From Pirellulales bacterium (GTDB taxonomy: Bacteria > Planctomycetota > Planctomycetia > Pirellulales > Lacipirellulaceae), in the NCBI GenBank assembly GCA_028279215.1, contig JANQOF010000054.1:1-64000 (forward strand): a DNA stretch of 64,000 nt. The letters run 5' to 3'. How positions within the stretch are numbered: the stretch's first letter is position 1; each line of letters opens with the position of its first letter. Below the pieces are notes generated by a model. It did no database searches. It was not told the origin of the DNA and saw only the letters and a list, made by a program, of their open reading frames with translations. The position numbers were made by a program, and so were the translations under genes. Below are positions 1 to 9,779 of the stretch, piece after piece.

Positions 1-1517
1 CGCATGGTCCGTTTACAGCGTCAGACATCGCCGACCGGTTTAGCCTGGGTGAAGCCCCTGTGATCGCGGCGCTGGACAAGCTCGTCGAGCGAAGTCGTGT
101 GGTAGAGGGCGAGTTCCTGCCCGGCGGTCGCGGCCGCGAGTGGTGTGATGCGGACGTGTTGCGAACGCTCAAGCGGCGCTCGCTGGCGCGATTGCGCAAA
201 CAAGTCGAAGCGGTGCCGGCTGCGTCGCTAGCGCGATTCCTGCCGCTTTGGCACGGGATCGACGAGCCACGGCGTGGACTGGATGGATTGCTGGATGCTA
301 TTGAACAACTCCAAGGCGCGCCACTACCCGCCAGCACGCTGGAATCCGAAATTCTACCGGCCCGAATCCAAGAGTATACGCAGGGCGATCTCGACGAGTT
401 GTGCCTAGCGGGCGAGGTGATTTGGCGCGGCGTTGATTCGCTCGGCACCACCGACGGTCGAATCGCACTATATTTGGCCGACCAATACCCACTGCTTGCG
501 CCAGCGGCCGCAGATCTGAAGGAACCCGATGCCGAGCCTCTAGTAGCCAGTATTCGCCAAATGCTCGACGAGCGAGGGGCATTGTTCTTCGACGAAATCG
601 CCCGCAGTCTGGGAGCGTTTCCACAAGACGTGTTGGCAGCGCTTTGGCAGTTGGTGTGGGCGGGCCACGTTACCAACGACACGCTCGCCCCGCTAAGGTC
701 GCTCGGAAGAGGGCGTGCGGGTGAGTGTCGCCGCGCTGGACGACGAGGGCGCACGTTCCGTTCGCGCCGACTTGCTCGGCTGCCCGGCAGTGAAGGGCGA
801 TGGTCGCTGCTGCGGCAGCCGGGTGAATCGTGGCCCAGCGCGACCGAACGTACGATCGCGTTGGCCTCGCAACTCGTTGCGCGGCATGGCGTACTTACTA
901 AGAACGCTGTGAGCAAAGAACTCGCCCCAGGCGGATTCGCAGCGTTGTATCCCGTATTGAAGCAGATGGAAGAAGCTGGAAAAGTGCGTCGAGGATACTT
1001 CGTCGAAGGCCTCGGCGGTGCACAGTTCGCTGCACCCGGGGCCGACGACATGCTCCGCCGCCCGCCCAGTACCATGGACAACGACGTCATCCAAACTGCA
1101 TGCGTAATGGCAGCAACCGATCCTGCAAGCGCTTTTGGCGCGGCACTGCCGTGGCCGCCGCGTGGCGACGAGACCGGACGACCAAGTCGCTCTTCCGGTG
1201 CTCGCGTGATTGTCTTCGATGGAATGCTGGTTGGTTTCATTAGCTCGGGCGGCAACCACCTAACGACGTTTTTTCCGCCCGATGAGCCCGCACGGGCGAC
1301 AGCAACTCAAGCGTTGGCCGAGGCTCTGGTACAATCTTCAATCGGAGGCCCACCTGTGCTGATTTCGAAGGTCGACGATCAGCCCGTTGGCGCTAGCGAA
1401 GTCGCAGCGACCCTGCGGGCAGCGGGTTTCGAGCCCACTAGCCGCGGCTACTTGCATCGCGATAAACCGAATGAGAATATGCCTCGCACCGGTAAGCGAT
1501 GGCGCAATAGGGGTTAG
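1..1517 (+). CDS. lhr: Lhr-type ATP-dependent helicase, C-terminal part (5' truncated by window edge)
   Basis: Reading frame is open from the window edge (first full codon at base 3) to the stop at 1515-1517, giving about 505 residues. It matches the C-terminal region of long bacterial Lhr helicases (usually about 1,500 aa). Recognisable stretches are GEFLPGGRGREWCDADVL, the LARFLPLWHGI...RGLDGLLDAIEQLQGAPLPAS block, WAGHVTNDTLAPLR and GGFAALYPVLKQMEEAGK. The end, near AGFEPTSRGYL, is where Lhr proteins normally finish. The helicase core lies upstream, outside the window. The family unwinds nucleic acids and is linked to DNA repair. A Nei-type glycosylase follows 27 bp downstream, so both may serve DNA repair; that link is inference. 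Confidence 0.87.
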   Translation, partial: HGPFTASDIADRFSLGEAPVIAALDKLVERSRVVEGEFLPGGRGREWCDADVLRTLKRRSLARLRKQVEAVPAASLARFLPLWHGIDEPRRGLDGLLDAIEQLQGAPLPASTLESEILPARIQEYTQGDLDELCLAGEVIWRGVDSLGTTDGRIALYLADQYPLLAPAAADLKEPDAEPLVASIRQMLDERGALFFDEIARSLGAFPQDVLAALWQLVWAGHVTNDTLAPLRSLGRGRAGECRRAGRRGRTFRSRRLARLPGSEGRWSLLRQPGESWPSATERTIALASQLVARHGVLTKNAVSKELAPGGFAALYPVLKQMEEAGKVRRGYFVEGLGGAQFAAPGADDMLRRPPSTMDNDVIQTACVMAATDPASAFGAALPWPPRGDETGRPSRSSGARVIVFDGMLVGFISSGGNHLTTFFPPDEPARATATQALAEALVQSSIGGPPVLISKVDDQPVGASEVAATLRAAGFEPTSRGYLHRDKPNENMPRTGKRWRNRG

Positions 1518-1544
1518 CCGATTCAAGCAAGGAGTGCGATTGCC

Positions 1545-2381
1545 ATGCCCGAGGGAGACACAATCCACCGCACGGCAAATGCGCTGAGACCTTGGTTGAT
1601 TGGCGAAATGGTGCGATCCGCGTGGGGTTGGGACGACTGGATCGACGCTCCGTCGATCGCCGGCCATGTGGTTTCGGCGATCGAGGCTCGCGGCAAACAC
1701 TTGCTTCTGCACTTGGACGACGGACGAACGGTGCATGGCCATTCGGGCATGACGGGCTCTTGGCACATCTATCCCCACGGCGAGAGTTGGCAAAAGCCGC
1801 GCCGTCGTGCGGCGCTGGTGCTCGAGACCAACCTCTTAAGCGTGGTGTTCTTTAACCCAAAGACACTCGAGCTGTTAACCTCGGCTCAATTTCGCCGGCA
1901 CGACTACCTCGCGCGCCTCGGACCCGACCTATTGGCCGAGACGATCGATCTCAACTCGGTCGTCGCACGGTTTCGCAATGCCAATCACAAACCGATTGGC
2001 GAAGCGGTGATGGATCAAACGCTATGTTGCGGAATCGGCAACATCTACAAATCGGAGTTGCTGTTTCTTAAGAACATCGATCCGTTTTCGTCCGTCGCGG
2101 ACTTCGACGACGATGCGCTGTTAGATCTATTCGAGCTTGCTCGTGACCTGATGCAATACAACCTGCAAGGTCCCAAACGGACGACCCGCTTCGAAGGCGA
2201 TGGTGGAAAGCTGTGGGTCTACGGCAGGTCGGGACAACCTTGCTTCCTGTGTGGTACCGAGGTGCATATCAGTCGACAGGGCGATCTTGGCCGTACTACC
2301 TACTGGTGTCCTCAATGCCAAGACAGAGCGGAACGCCAAGTCCCGACAAACCCTAATTACCGAGACTCTAACTTCACATAG
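1545..2381 (+). CDS. nei: Fpg/Nei family DNA glycosylase (endonuclease VIII-like)
   Basis: 278 aa. It excises oxidised bases and nicks the abasic site. The N-terminus MPEGDTIHRTA carries the catalytic Pro2 and Glu3, and the MPEGDT form points to the Nei rather than the Fpg branch. The C-terminal zinc finger is visible as CFLC...CPQC (about residues 231-258). ATG 1545 is supported by AAGGAG at 1529-1534 and because the catalytic Pro must follow the initiator Met. It lies 27 bp after the helicase gene in the same direction, probably one transcript. Its 3' end overlaps the convergent citrate synthase gene by 25 bp. Confidence 0.9.
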   Translation: MPEGDTIHRTANALRPWLIGEMVRSAWGWDDWIDAPSIAGHVVSAIEARGKHLLLHLDDGRTVHGHSGMTGSWHIYPHGESWQKPRRRAALVLETNLLSVVFFNPKTLELLTSAQFRRHDYLARLGPDLLAETIDLNSVVARFRNANHKPIGEAVMDQTLCCGIGNIYKSELLFLKNIDPFSSVADFDDDALLDLFELARDLMQYNLQGPKRTTRFEGDGGKLWVYGRSGQPCFLCGTEVHISRQGDLGRTTYWCPQCQDRAERQVPTNPNYRDSNFT

Positions 2382-3682
2382 TCACGAACTGGCGGGCCCG
2401 TGTATACCTGGCGGGGGCGATAGATGCGGCTGTTTGTGTCTCGCACTTCTTTCCAGTTGGCAATCCATCCGGGCATGCGACCGATTGCAAACATCACTGT
2501 GTACATGTTCGTCGGTATCCCGATTGCACGCAGGAGAATGCCGGAGTAGAAGTCGACGTTGGGGTAGAGATGCCGACTGACGAAGTAGTCGTCGCTTAAG
2601 GCAATCTCTTCGAGCCGTTTGGCGATATCGAGCAGCGGATCATGGCGACCGTGCTTTTCGAGCACTTTGGTAGCGTGCGTGCGGAGGATCGTCGCGCGCG
2701 GATCGTACTTGCGGTAGACGCCATGTCCAAACCCGAATAGCTTCTCTTCCTTTTTCTTCACTCGCTCGATGAGGTCGTTCACATTCATCTGCGTATGGTG
2801 AATTCGCTGGAGCTGCTCCATTACGGCAACGTTAGCTCCTCCGTGCAGCGGCCCCCAAAGTGCGCACACGCCAGCAGCGCACGAAGCAAACATATTCGCG
2901 CCGGCCGACGCAACCATCCGAACCGTCGACGTCGAGCAGTTTTGCTCGTGGTCGGCATGCAAAATCAAGAACAACGACAACGCCTTGTGAATGTCCGGAT
3001 CGATTTCGCACCGGTGGGTCGGCGATGAGAACATCAAGTGCAGGAAGTTGCGACAATAGCTCAGCTCTGGATCGGGATAGACGAGCGGTTGCCCGAGCGA
3101 TGTTCGGTAGGCGTAGGCGGATACCGTGCGAATTTTGGAAATCAAACGCGCAGCAGCGTTCTCGACGTGCTGTTCGTCGTCCATTTCCAATACGTCGGTG
3201 TTGTAGCACGACAGCGTGTTGATCATCGACGATAGAATCGCCATGGGGTGCCCGCTTGGCGGATAGCCAAGGAACGAGTTTCGCATCGCTTCATGAATAG
3301 CTTCATGTTCAGACAAGAGCTTTCGGAAGCTAGCGTACTGATCGGCCGTGGGCAGCTCTCCAAAAATCAGCAGCATGGCAGTCTCGACAAACGACGAATT
3401 CTCGGCCAGCTGCTCAATCGGTATGCCGCGATAACGGAGTATGCCCTCCTCGCCATTGAGAAACGTGATGTCCGACTTTACCGAGCCGGTGTTTCGATAC
3501 CCTTCGTCAAGCGTAATGGCCCCCGTCGTATTCCGCAGCTCGGAAATATCGACGGCCACCTCATCTTCGGTGCCAACCACAAGTGGCAGTTTCACACTCT
3601 GTTCGCCCAGAGATAGGTCTGCATTGCTACCTTCGTGGGGTGTTGGGTCGGACATCGATCGCTCCGATTCGCTGGTTGTCAT
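2357..3682 (-). CDS. gltA: Citrate synthase
   Basis: 441 aa type II-like citrate synthase, the entry enzyme of the TCA cycle (oxaloacetate + acetyl-CoA). Active-site segments are visible: HADHEQNCSTSTVR and GPLHGGAN (first His region), FGFGHGVYRKYDPR (second His) and the PNVDFYSG region with the catalytic Asp. The first about 55 residues are a polar extension before the conserved GYRNTGSVKSDITFLNGEEGILRYRG. The start could be ATG at 3682 or the in-frame ATG at 3655; neither has a convincing ribosome binding site. It is transcribed alone, convergent with nei, and the two coding ends overlap by 25 bp. Confidence 0.95.
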   Translation of the reverse strand: MTTSESERSMSDPTPHEGSNADLSLGEQSVKLPLVVGTEDEVAVDISELRNTTGAITLDEGYRNTGSVKSDITFLNGEEGILRYRGIPIEQLAENSSFVETAMLLIFGELPTADQYASFRKLLSEHEAIHEAMRNSFLGYPPSGHPMAILSSMINTLSCYNTDVLEMDDEQHVENAAARLISKIRTVSAYAYRTSLGQPLVYPDPELSYCRNFLHLMFSSPTHRCEIDPDIHKALSLFLILHADHEQNCSTSTVRMVASAGANMFASCAAGVCALWGPLHGGANVAVMEQLQRIHHTQMNVNDLIERVKKKEEKLFGFGHGVYRKYDPRATILRTHATKVLEKHGRHDPLLDIAKRLEEIALSDDYFVSRHLYPNVDFYSGILLRAIGIPTNMYTVMFAIGRMPGWIANWKEVRDTNSRIYRPRQVYTGPPVRDYVKLESR

Positions 3683-3889
3683 CGCCTAATGCCGCGGAGT
3701 GGCGGTAAGCATAGTTTGTACGCAAGTTCGGCAGCATTCAAGAATGTCCTCTCCGATTGACCTCGGACCCATGGGTACATTTACAGCAGACAAAAGCATC
3801 GGTAAAACTAGCGGCTAGGGCATTTCTTCGAATATCGACTGATCGCCGAAGTAGTGCGGGAAACATGTACCTTCATTGGAGTGTCATTC

Positions 3890-4081
3890 ATGCCAGGTAG
3901 TGAACGTCAGCGTGAAATCCGTCGTCGTCGTAAACGCCGCGAGGGGCTCGACAAACTGAAGTCGCGGTTGAAGAAAGCCACGCAAAGCGAAAAGGGCGAA
4001 ATCGCCCGCAAGCTCCGCGCCATGACCCCGGGCGCCGAAGGACTGATCCACAATTGGCAGCTTGAGGAAGTCGATCGGTAG
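3890..4081 (+). CDS. Small basic conserved protein (DUF6800-like)
   Basis: 63 aa, very basic. The start MPGSERQREIRRRRKRREGL is followed by a Lys/Arg/Glu-rich helical stretch and a short C-terminus (MTPGAEGLIHNWQLEE). It resembles from memory the planctomycete family DUF6800; function unknown. The basic helix suggests nucleic acid or ribosome binding, which is inference. ATG 3890 is preferred over an upstream in-frame ATG at 3854, because family members begin MPGSERQ and GGAG lies about 8 nt upstream. The next small gene starts 50 bp downstream on the same strand. Confidence 0.75.
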   Translation: MPGSERQREIRRRRKRREGLDKLKSRLKKATQSEKGEIARKLRAMTPGAEGLIHNWQLEEVDR

Positions 4082-4131
4082 ACCGTTTGATTTTCGTTGC
4101 CTCTTGGTGTTTACGGGAGTACACTCTAAGT

Positions 4132-4377
4132 ATGACCGTCGAGCGGTTCCGAAAGACCTTAAACGCACAGCCTTTTGCTCCATTCACAATTCGGGTGGCC
4201 GATGGTCGTTCGTTTGATGTTCGGCACCGCGACTTCGTTGCACAGTCGCCATCGGGTCGAACGATTTCTGTGTTTGCCGATGACGATGGTTGTAGCATCT
4301 TGGATTTGCTCTTGGTCTCCGAGTTGGAGATCCATCCGCCTCCACAGCGCGGCCATAGTGGAAACGGAGCCAGCTAA
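4132..4377 (+). CDS. Conserved small protein of unknown function
   Basis: 81 aa, starting [20 protein letters not shown]. It looks like a compact beta-rich domain ([23 protein letters not shown]...[22 protein letters not shown]). Small proteins with this layout are common in planctomycetes and often sit near hypothetical genes; no function is known to me. I chose ATG 4132, with CGGGAG upstream, over an in-frame ATG at 4087 because similarity starts there. The stop codon overlaps the stop of the convergent clpB by 3-4 bp (4374-4377). Confidence 0.65.
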   Translation: MTVERFRKTLNAQPFAPFTIRVADGRSFDVRHRDFVAQSPSGRTISVFADDDGCSILDLLLVSELEIHPPPQRGHSGNGAS

Positions 4378-7022
4378 CCGTTCCGTTTAAACGTAAACTC
4401 CTCGCCATCGTATCCAATCTCCACGGTGGCCCCCTCGGGGAACTCTCCCTTCAACAGCTCGGTGGCCAGCGGGTTTTGTAGTTGTTGCTGTACGACTCGC
4501 TTCAGCGGACGTGCGCCGTACACCGGGTCGTAGCCCTGGTTGGCGATTTCCCGCCGCGCCGTATCGGTCACTACGAGATGCAAACCCTGCTTCGAAAGCA
4601 GCTTCTCGAGGCTGGCGATCTGCAGATCGACAATCGAACGGATCTCGTCGCGCTTGAGCGGTTCGAAAACGATCGTCTCATCGATTCGGTTCAAGAACTC
4701 CGGCAGGAAGCGAGCCGACAGCGCGTCCATCACCGCTTGTTGCATCTCTTCGGCGGTTCCACCTTCGGAGGCAAGCTCTTGAATCATCTGGCTGCCGACA
4801 TTCGACGTCATCACGATAATCGTGTTCGTGAAGTCGACCGTGTGCCCGTGATTGTCGGTCAAGCGCCCATCATCGAGCACCTGTAGCAAGATATTAAACA
4901 CGTCGCGGTGTGCCTTCTCGATTTCGTCTAGCAGCACCACGCAGTATGGTCGGCGGCGGACCGCTTCAGTCAGCTTGCCGCCCTCTTCGTAACCCACATA
5001 GCCGGGGGGCGCGCCAATCAAGCGGCTTACGGTGTGCTTCTCCATGAACTCGCTCATGTCGAGTCGCACCATGGCGTGTTCGTCATCGAACATCACTTGC
5101 GCGAGCGCTTTGCAAAGCTCAGTCTTGCCGACACCGGTCGGACCGCAGAACAAAAACGACCCAATCGGGCGATCGGGGTCCTGCAATCCGCTGCGACTTC
5201 GGCGCACCGCGTTGGCCACCGCTTCCACAGCGGCGTCTTGGCCGATCACCCGTTGGTGCAATCGCTCTTCCAGCACCAGCAGCTTGGCTCGTTCGGTCTC
5301 CATCATGCGATTGACAGGGATGCCGGTCCAGGCACTGACGACTTCGGCAATCTCGTCGGGACCCACTTCCTGACGTAGCAACTTCCGCTGCGACTCGGTT
5401 TGTTCTGATTGCTGTTCTGACTGGCGAGCCTCGATATCTTCGAGCCGCTTTTCGAGATGAATGCGGGCTTGGTCGAGTTCGTAGAGCTTCTGATAGTCGC
5501 TCTCATCGACAAGCTGCCCGGTCGATTGCTTCTCGTTTAGTGCGTTCGACTGATGCTCGTACGCCAGCTTGGCTGCCTCCAACTCCTGGCGCACCGTGGC
5601 TACGTCGCCCACGCCGAGCTTCTCGGCTTCCCATTGCTCGCGCAAACTGGCGAGATCGTGCCGCAGATTCTCCATCTCGGCGTTGATCTCTTTGAGCCGA
5701 TCCTTCGCATGCTCCTCGGTTTCGTCCGCGAGTTGCCGCGCGGCGAGTTCAAGTTGCGTGATCCTACGTTGTACCTCGTCGATTTCCTGCGGGACGCTCT
5801 GCAATTCCATTGCCAGCCGACTCATCGCTTCGTCGACCAGATCAATCGCCTTGTCCGGCAACTGGCGATCCGAGATGTAGCGATCGGACAACTCGGCCGC
5901 AGCCACGAGCGCCGAGTCTTTCACCTTCACACCCTGGTGGTGGGCTTCGTAACGTGGTTTGAGCCCACGAAGAATGGCAATCGTATCTTCGACGCTCGGC
6001 TCGCCCACAAATACCGGCTGGAAACGCCGCTCGAGGGCCGCATCTTTCTCGATGTACTTGCGATATTCGTCGAGTGTCGTGGCCCCAATACAGCGCAGTT
6101 CACCTCGCGCCAGCGCGGGCTTGAGCAGGTTGGCCGCGTCGCCCGAGCCCTCTGCGGCTCCGGCGCCGACTACGGTGTGCAATTCGTCGATGAACATCAC
6201 CACGCTGCCGGCGGCGTCTTCCACTTCGCGCAGCACGGCCTTTAGTCGCTCCTCAAACTCGCCACGGTATTTCGCTCCGGCCACTAGCGCGCCCATATCG
6301 AGGGCGATCACGCGTCGATTCTTCAAGCTCTCGGGCACGTCCCCGAGCACGATTCGCTGGGCGAGTCCTTCGGCGATGGCCGTCTTGCCAACGCCCGGTT
6401 CGCCGATCAGCACCGGATTGTTCTTCCGCCGCCGCGACAGCACTTGGATGACTCGGCGGATTTCCTGGTCGCGCCCGATCACGGGATCAAGCTTGCCTTG
6501 TTGGGCGCGTTCGACCAAGTCGATGCCGTACTTCTCGAGGGCTTGAAACTTGCCTTCAGGCTCCTGGTCGGTCACCCGCGCAGAGCCTCGGACTTCCTGG
6601 AGCGCTCCAAGCACATCGCTTGCGCTAATGGCATTGAGCTCCAGCGTGTCTTTCGCTTTCGAATCGGTCTTCGCCAGGGCGAGCAGCAAGTGCTCGGTCG
6701 AAACGAACTCGTCCTTCATCGCCTCGGCCTCGGCGCTAGCCGCATCGAGCACGCGGCCTAGCTGTTGGCTGATTTGCGGAGGCGACCCGCCGCTCGACTT
6801 CGGCAACCGGTCGAGTTCCGAGGCAATCATCGACTGCAATTGCTCGACGTTGGCGTTCATCTTGGCGAGCACCGGGCGCACGATGCCCTCGCTCTCGTCC
6901 AACAGCGAAGCGAGCAAGTGCAGCGGTTCGATCTGCGGATTCCCCGCGTCGGCAGCAAACTCCTGCGCACGCTGCACCGCTTCTTGGGCTTTGAGGGTCA
7001 GTTTGTCGAATCGGAAGGCCAT
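4374..7022 (-). CDS. clpB: ATP-dependent chaperone ClpB
   Basis: 882 aa, the usual ClpB length. Domain order: N-terminal Clp repeats (about 1-150), first AAA+ module with Walker A GEPGVGKT (about 210) and Walker [10 protein letters not shown], coiled-coil M domain rich in Glu/Gln/Arg (about 410-540), second AAA+ module with GPTGVGKT (about 610) and [11 protein letters not shown], then the C-terminal D2 small domain. The M domain separates it from ClpA/ClpC. It rescues aggregated protein in the cytoplasm together with DnaK, which is encoded 400 bp upstream on the same strand. No heat-shock operator such as CIRCE was seen upstream. Confidence 0.97.
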   Translation of the reverse strand: MAFRFDKLTLKAQEAVQRAQEFAADAGNPQIEPLHLLASLLDESEGIVRPVLAKMNANVEQLQSMIASELDRLPKSSGGSPPQISQQLGRVLDAASAEAEAMKDEFVSTEHLLLALAKTDSKAKDTLELNAISASDVLGALQEVRGSARVTDQEPEGKFQALEKYGIDLVERAQQGKLDPVIGRDQEIRRVIQVLSRRRKNNPVLIGEPGVGKTAIAEGLAQRIVLGDVPESLKNRRVIALDMGALVAGAKYRGEFEERLKAVLREVEDAAGSVVMFIDELHTVVGAGAAEGSGDAANLLKPALARGELRCIGATTLDEYRKYIEKDAALERRFQPVFVGEPSVEDTIAILRGLKPRYEAHHQGVKVKDSALVAAAELSDRYISDRQLPDKAIDLVDEAMSRLAMELQSVPQEIDEVQRRITQLELAARQLADETEEHAKDRLKEINAEMENLRHDLASLREQWEAEKLGVGDVATVRQELEAAKLAYEHQSNALNEKQSTGQLVDESDYQKLYELDQARIHLEKRLEDIEARQSEQQSEQTESQRKLLRQEVGPDEIAEVVSAWTGIPVNRMMETERAKLLVLEERLHQRVIGQDAAVEAVANAVRRSRSGLQDPDRPIGSFLFCGPTGVGKTELCKALAQVMFDDEHAMVRLDMSEFMEKHTVSRLIGAPPGYVGYEEGGKLTEAVRRRPYCVVLLDEIEKAHRDVFNILLQVLDDGRLTDNHGHTVDFTNTIIVMTSNVGSQMIQELASEGGTAEEMQQAVMDALSARFLPEFLNRIDETIVFEPLKRDEIRSIVDLQIASLEKLLSKQGLHLVVTDTARREIANQGYDPVYGARPLKRVVQQQLQNPLATELLKGEFPEGATVEIGYDGEEFTFKRNG

Positions 7023-7029
7023 GGAAGCA

Positions 7030-7060
7030 GGGGCTAGGGGCTAGGGACTGGGGGCTTGGG
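7030..7060. repeat. G-rich low-complexity tract (GGGGCTAGGGGCTAGGG type)
   Basis: Tandem imperfect units of GGGGCTA directly upstream of clpB. The related unit GGGGCCAGG occurs in the pheA-aroF intergenic region (10838-10976). Such tracts between genes are, from memory, frequent in planctomycete genomes and of unknown function. Confidence 0.6.
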
Positions 7061-7111
7061 AAAGTTGAAAGTAGTTTCTAGTTGCTGGGTAAATTCCCAA
7101 ATTTCGATAAT

Positions 7112-7132
7112 CGATTCGTTGTGCATTTACTC
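7112..7132 (+). repeat. 21-bp dispersed repeat, copy 1
   Basis: The 21 bases beginning CGATTCGTTG and ending TTTACTC are an exact reverse complement of 41177-41197. Related shorter words lie nearby (GTAAATTCCCAA at 7089-7100; GTGAATTTACTCG near 7199) and also recur around 41.06-41.10 kb. This looks like a dispersed intergenic element. Confidence 0.8.
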
Positions 7133-7370
7133 TTGGGTTCTAAGTATTTACGTCGCTTTGGGTTAGCTTGATCAGTGGTCGGAATAGATTCCTACCCATG
7201 TGAATTTACTCGTTGGATGCTTGGGTGGAATGGGACACGGATGATCGCGGGACGTAGCTGGATTTTCGCGGATTTGATTCCGAACTAGGCGCAGCGACCC
7301 GTGTGCGTATTCTACCGAAGTTGGTGGCTCAGTTTCGAGCGAAAAGTTACCGGCTCTTGGCAACGAAGAA

Positions 7371-7394
7371 GGGCAGGTGCTTTCACACCTGCCC
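7371..7394 (-). terminator. Rho-independent terminator of dnaK
   Basis: Perfect 9-bp stem GGGCAGGTG / CACCTGCCC (7371-7379 and 7386-7394) with a 6-nt loop. Read on the minus strand it is preceded by GAAA and followed by TTCTTCG. It lies 31 bp beyond the dnaK stop codon. Confidence 0.85.
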
Positions 7395-7425
7395 TTTCGT
7401 CGTTTCGACTTAAAGCAGGTTTCGC

Positions 7426-9336
7426 TTAACTCTCCTTCACCTCAAACTCCGCGTCGATCGCGTCGTCGTCGGCGGTGGCGCCGGCGGGTTGTTCGCCTGC
7501 TTCGCCGGCACCCGTTTCGGCTTCGGTGGCGGCGGACTTGTACATTGCCTCGCTCATCGCGTGGCTCGCGGCTTCGAGCTCCGACACGGCGCTGTTGATG
7601 GCGTCGGGATCTTCGCCCTTGGCGGTGTCGCGAACCTTGGCAATGGCCGCTTCGATCGGACCCTTGTCGGAATCACCAATCTTGTCGGCGTTTTCCTTCA
7701 GCGTCTTCTCGACCTGGTATGCCAGGCTGTCGGCTTTGTTGCGGGCTTCAACCAGCTCGCGCTTCTTCTTGTCCTCGTCGGCATGAGCAGCGGCGTCTTC
7801 TTGCATCTTCTTGATCTCGTCTTCGCTCAATCCTGAAGACTGCTCGATCTTCACCGTTTGCTCGGTGCCTGTACCGAGGTCCTTGGCCGAGACGTTCAAA
7901 ATGCCGTTGGCATCGAGGTCGAATTTCACCTCGATTTGCGGCACGCCCCGCGGCGCGGGCGGGATTCCTTCGAGGTTGAACTCGCCCAGCAGCCGGTTGT
8001 CGGCACACATTTCGCGCTCGCCCTGGAATACCCGGACAGTCACCGCGGTTTGATTGTCGTCGGCGGTGCTGAACACCTGCTTGCGTTCGACCGGAATGGT
8101 GGTGTTCTTCTCAACCAACTTCGTCATCACGCCGCCCAGCGTCTCGATGCCGAGCGAAAGCGGAGTGACGTCCAATAGCAGGATGTCCTGCACGTCGCCC
8201 GCCAGCACGCCACCTTGAATGGCTGCGCCCACGGCAACGACTTCGTCGGGATTCACGCCCTTGTGCGGATCCTTGCCAAAGATGCTTTTGACAAGCTCCT
8301 GCACTTTGGGGATACGCGTCGAACCACCCACGAGCACGACTTCGTCGATCTTCGATGGGTCGAGCTTAGCGTCTTCAAGCGCCTGCATCACGGGGCCGCG
8401 TACGCGCTCGACCAGCCCGTCGACCAGCTCTTCGAACTTGGCGCGGGTGATATTCATCTGCAAGTGCTTCGGCCCGCTGGCGTCGGCGGTGATGAACGGC
8501 AAGTTGATATCGGTCGATTGCGCCGAGCTGAGCTCCTTCTTGGCCTTTTCGCATGCCTCTTGCAGACGCTGCAGGGCCATTTGGTCTTTACGCAGATCGA
8601 TGCCTTGTTCCTTCTGGAACTCGGTCGCCACGTAGTTGATTAGCTCTTCGTCGAAGTCATCGCCACCTAGGTGCGTATCGCCATTGGTGCTGATGACGCG
8701 GAACACGCCATCGGCGACTTCGAGAATCGACACGTCGAACGTACCACCACCCAAGTCGAACACGCAGATGGTCTCTTGCGATTTCTTGTCGAGACCATAC
8801 GCGAGCGACGCGGCGGTCGGCTCGTTGATGATTCGCGAGACTTCGAGCCCGGCGATTTGGCCGGCGTCTTTGGTGGCCTGACGCTGCGCATCGTTGAAGT
8901 AAGCCGGCACGGTAATGACGGCCTTGTTCACTTTGTGACCCAAGTACGCCTCGGCCGATTCCTTGAGCTTCACCAAGACCTTGGCCGAGATCTCGGGCGG
9001 CGTATACTCTTTGTCGCCAACCTTGACCTTCACGTAGTCTTCGCTGCCGCCAGTAACTTCGTACGGCACCATTTTCTCTTCGCTCGCCACTTCGTTGTGA
9101 CGGCGACCCATGAACCGTTTGATCGAGTAAACGGTCTTCGATGGGTTCGTAACCGCTTGGCGGCGCGCGGGTTCACCGACGAGCACTTCGCCTTTATCGG
9201 TGAATGCAACCACGCTAGGAGTCAGGCGGTTGCCTTCGGGGTTGGGGATAACTTTCGCCTCTTTACCTTCCATCACGGCGACTACCGAGTTGGTGGTGCC
9301 GAGGTCGATTCCGATGATTTTTTCGCCACTTGCCAT
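7426..9336 (-). CDS. dnaK: Molecular chaperone DnaK (Hsp70)
   Basis: 636 aa. The N-terminal ATPase domain (about 1-385) shows [16 protein letters not shown], the phosphate-2 motif [14 protein letters not shown] and the adenosine motif [14 protein letters not shown]. The substrate-binding domain begins after [11 protein letters not shown], and the lid ends in an acidic tail ([14 protein letters not shown]). Cytoplasmic ATP-dependent folding with DnaJ/GrpE, neither of which is encoded in the window. It stands alone with its own terminator, and clpB lies downstream on the same strand, so the pair forms a disaggregase neighbourhood. ATG 9336 has an AGGA-type sequence upstream (GAGAGGATTCTC on the minus strand). 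Confidence 0.98.
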   Translation of the reverse strand: MASGEKIIGIDLGTTNSVVAVMEGKEAKVIPNPEGNRLTPSVVAFTDKGEVLVGEPARRQAVTNPSKTVYSIKRFMGRRHNEVASEEKMVPYEVTGGSEDYVKVKVGDKEYTPPEISAKVLVKLKESAEAYLGHKVNKAVITVPAYFNDAQRQATKDAGQIAGLEVSRIINEPTAASLAYGLDKKSQETICVFDLGGGTFDVSILEVADGVFRVISTNGDTHLGGDDFDEELINYVATEFQKEQGIDLRKDQMALQRLQEACEKAKKELSSAQSTDINLPFITADASGPKHLQMNITRAKFEELVDGLVERVRGPVMQALEDAKLDPSKIDEVVLVGGSTRIPKVQELVKSIFGKDPHKGVNPDEVVAVGAAIQGGVLAGDVQDILLLDVTPLSLGIETLGGVMTKLVEKNTTIPVERKQVFSTADDNQTAVTVRVFQGEREMCADNRLLGEFNLEGIPPAPRGVPQIEVKFDLDANGILNVSAKDLGTGTEQTVKIEQSSGLSEDEIKKMQEDAAAHADEDKKKRELVEARNKADSLAYQVEKTLKENADKIGDSDKGPIEAAIAKVRDTAKGEDPDAINSAVSELEAASHAMSEAMYKSAATEAETGAGEAGEQPAGATADDDAIDAEFEVKES

Positions 9337-9779
9337 GAGAATCCTCTCTTCGCTGGAGTAGGCGCCAGCGGCCTTGATTGGCCGCCGACGCGAACGTGGA
9401 TTGTATTAGCTAATTTGGGTTGCTATTCGATTGGAGCGGCCTGCCTGACGGCAGACCGGTACGCTGTGAGAGAAAAGCAAAGCCTGTGCCGATGGGGCTA
9501 TTACGGCCGGAAAATCGATGTAAGATGCTTATAGCATTGGACTTGTGTCGCGGTGGCTGCTGCGGAAGGACTTCCTCGACCTCCGCTGCCGCTGCCAATA
9601 TGACATTCTGCCCGATCGCCAGCCTGCTAGCAACGACCCATTTGGCAGCCATCTTGGCAGCCTTTCGGCGGCAACCCGTTCGGCAATAAGGACTTAGAAT
9701 TGAGAAGTTCCCCGACTCCCGACACCGATTCAGGTTCTGGAATCGACTCCCATTCACTACTGCACCGCATCTGAGTTCG
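9337..9779. other. Divergent dnaK / pheA intergenic region
   Basis: 443 bp without a supported gene. Open frames on the minus strand across it are antisense extensions from pheA. It should hold the dnaK promoter; a possible minus-strand -10 (TACAAT, complement of 9400-9405) has no good -35 partner. Two direct copies of TTGGCAGCC (9642-9650 and 9654-9662) are of unknown meaning. No CIRCE inverted repeat was found. Confidence 0.5.

Larger units (their letters stand above)
7023..7370. other. Intergenic stretch between dnaK terminator and clpB
   Basis: About 350 bp with no credible gene. It begins with a low-complexity G/CTAGGG tract (7030-7060) and holds several AT-rich words that recur elsewhere in the window, including the left copy of an exact 21-bp repeat (7112-7132). 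A clpB promoter must lie here unless transcription reads through from dnaK, but I could not assign a convincing -35/-10 pair. Confidence 0.6.

Noticed and set aside
5553..6245. Long open frame opposite clpB (and similar ones at 6550-7044 and 8671-9534 opposite dnaK)
   Set aside because: They mirror codon bias of the real genes in other frames and match no known protein; clpB and dnaK fully explain the DNA.
9642..9662. Sigma-54-like site (TTGGCAGCC direct repeat)
   Set aside because: The required GG-N10-GC spacing and bases are not met, and no sigma-54 activator gene is near.
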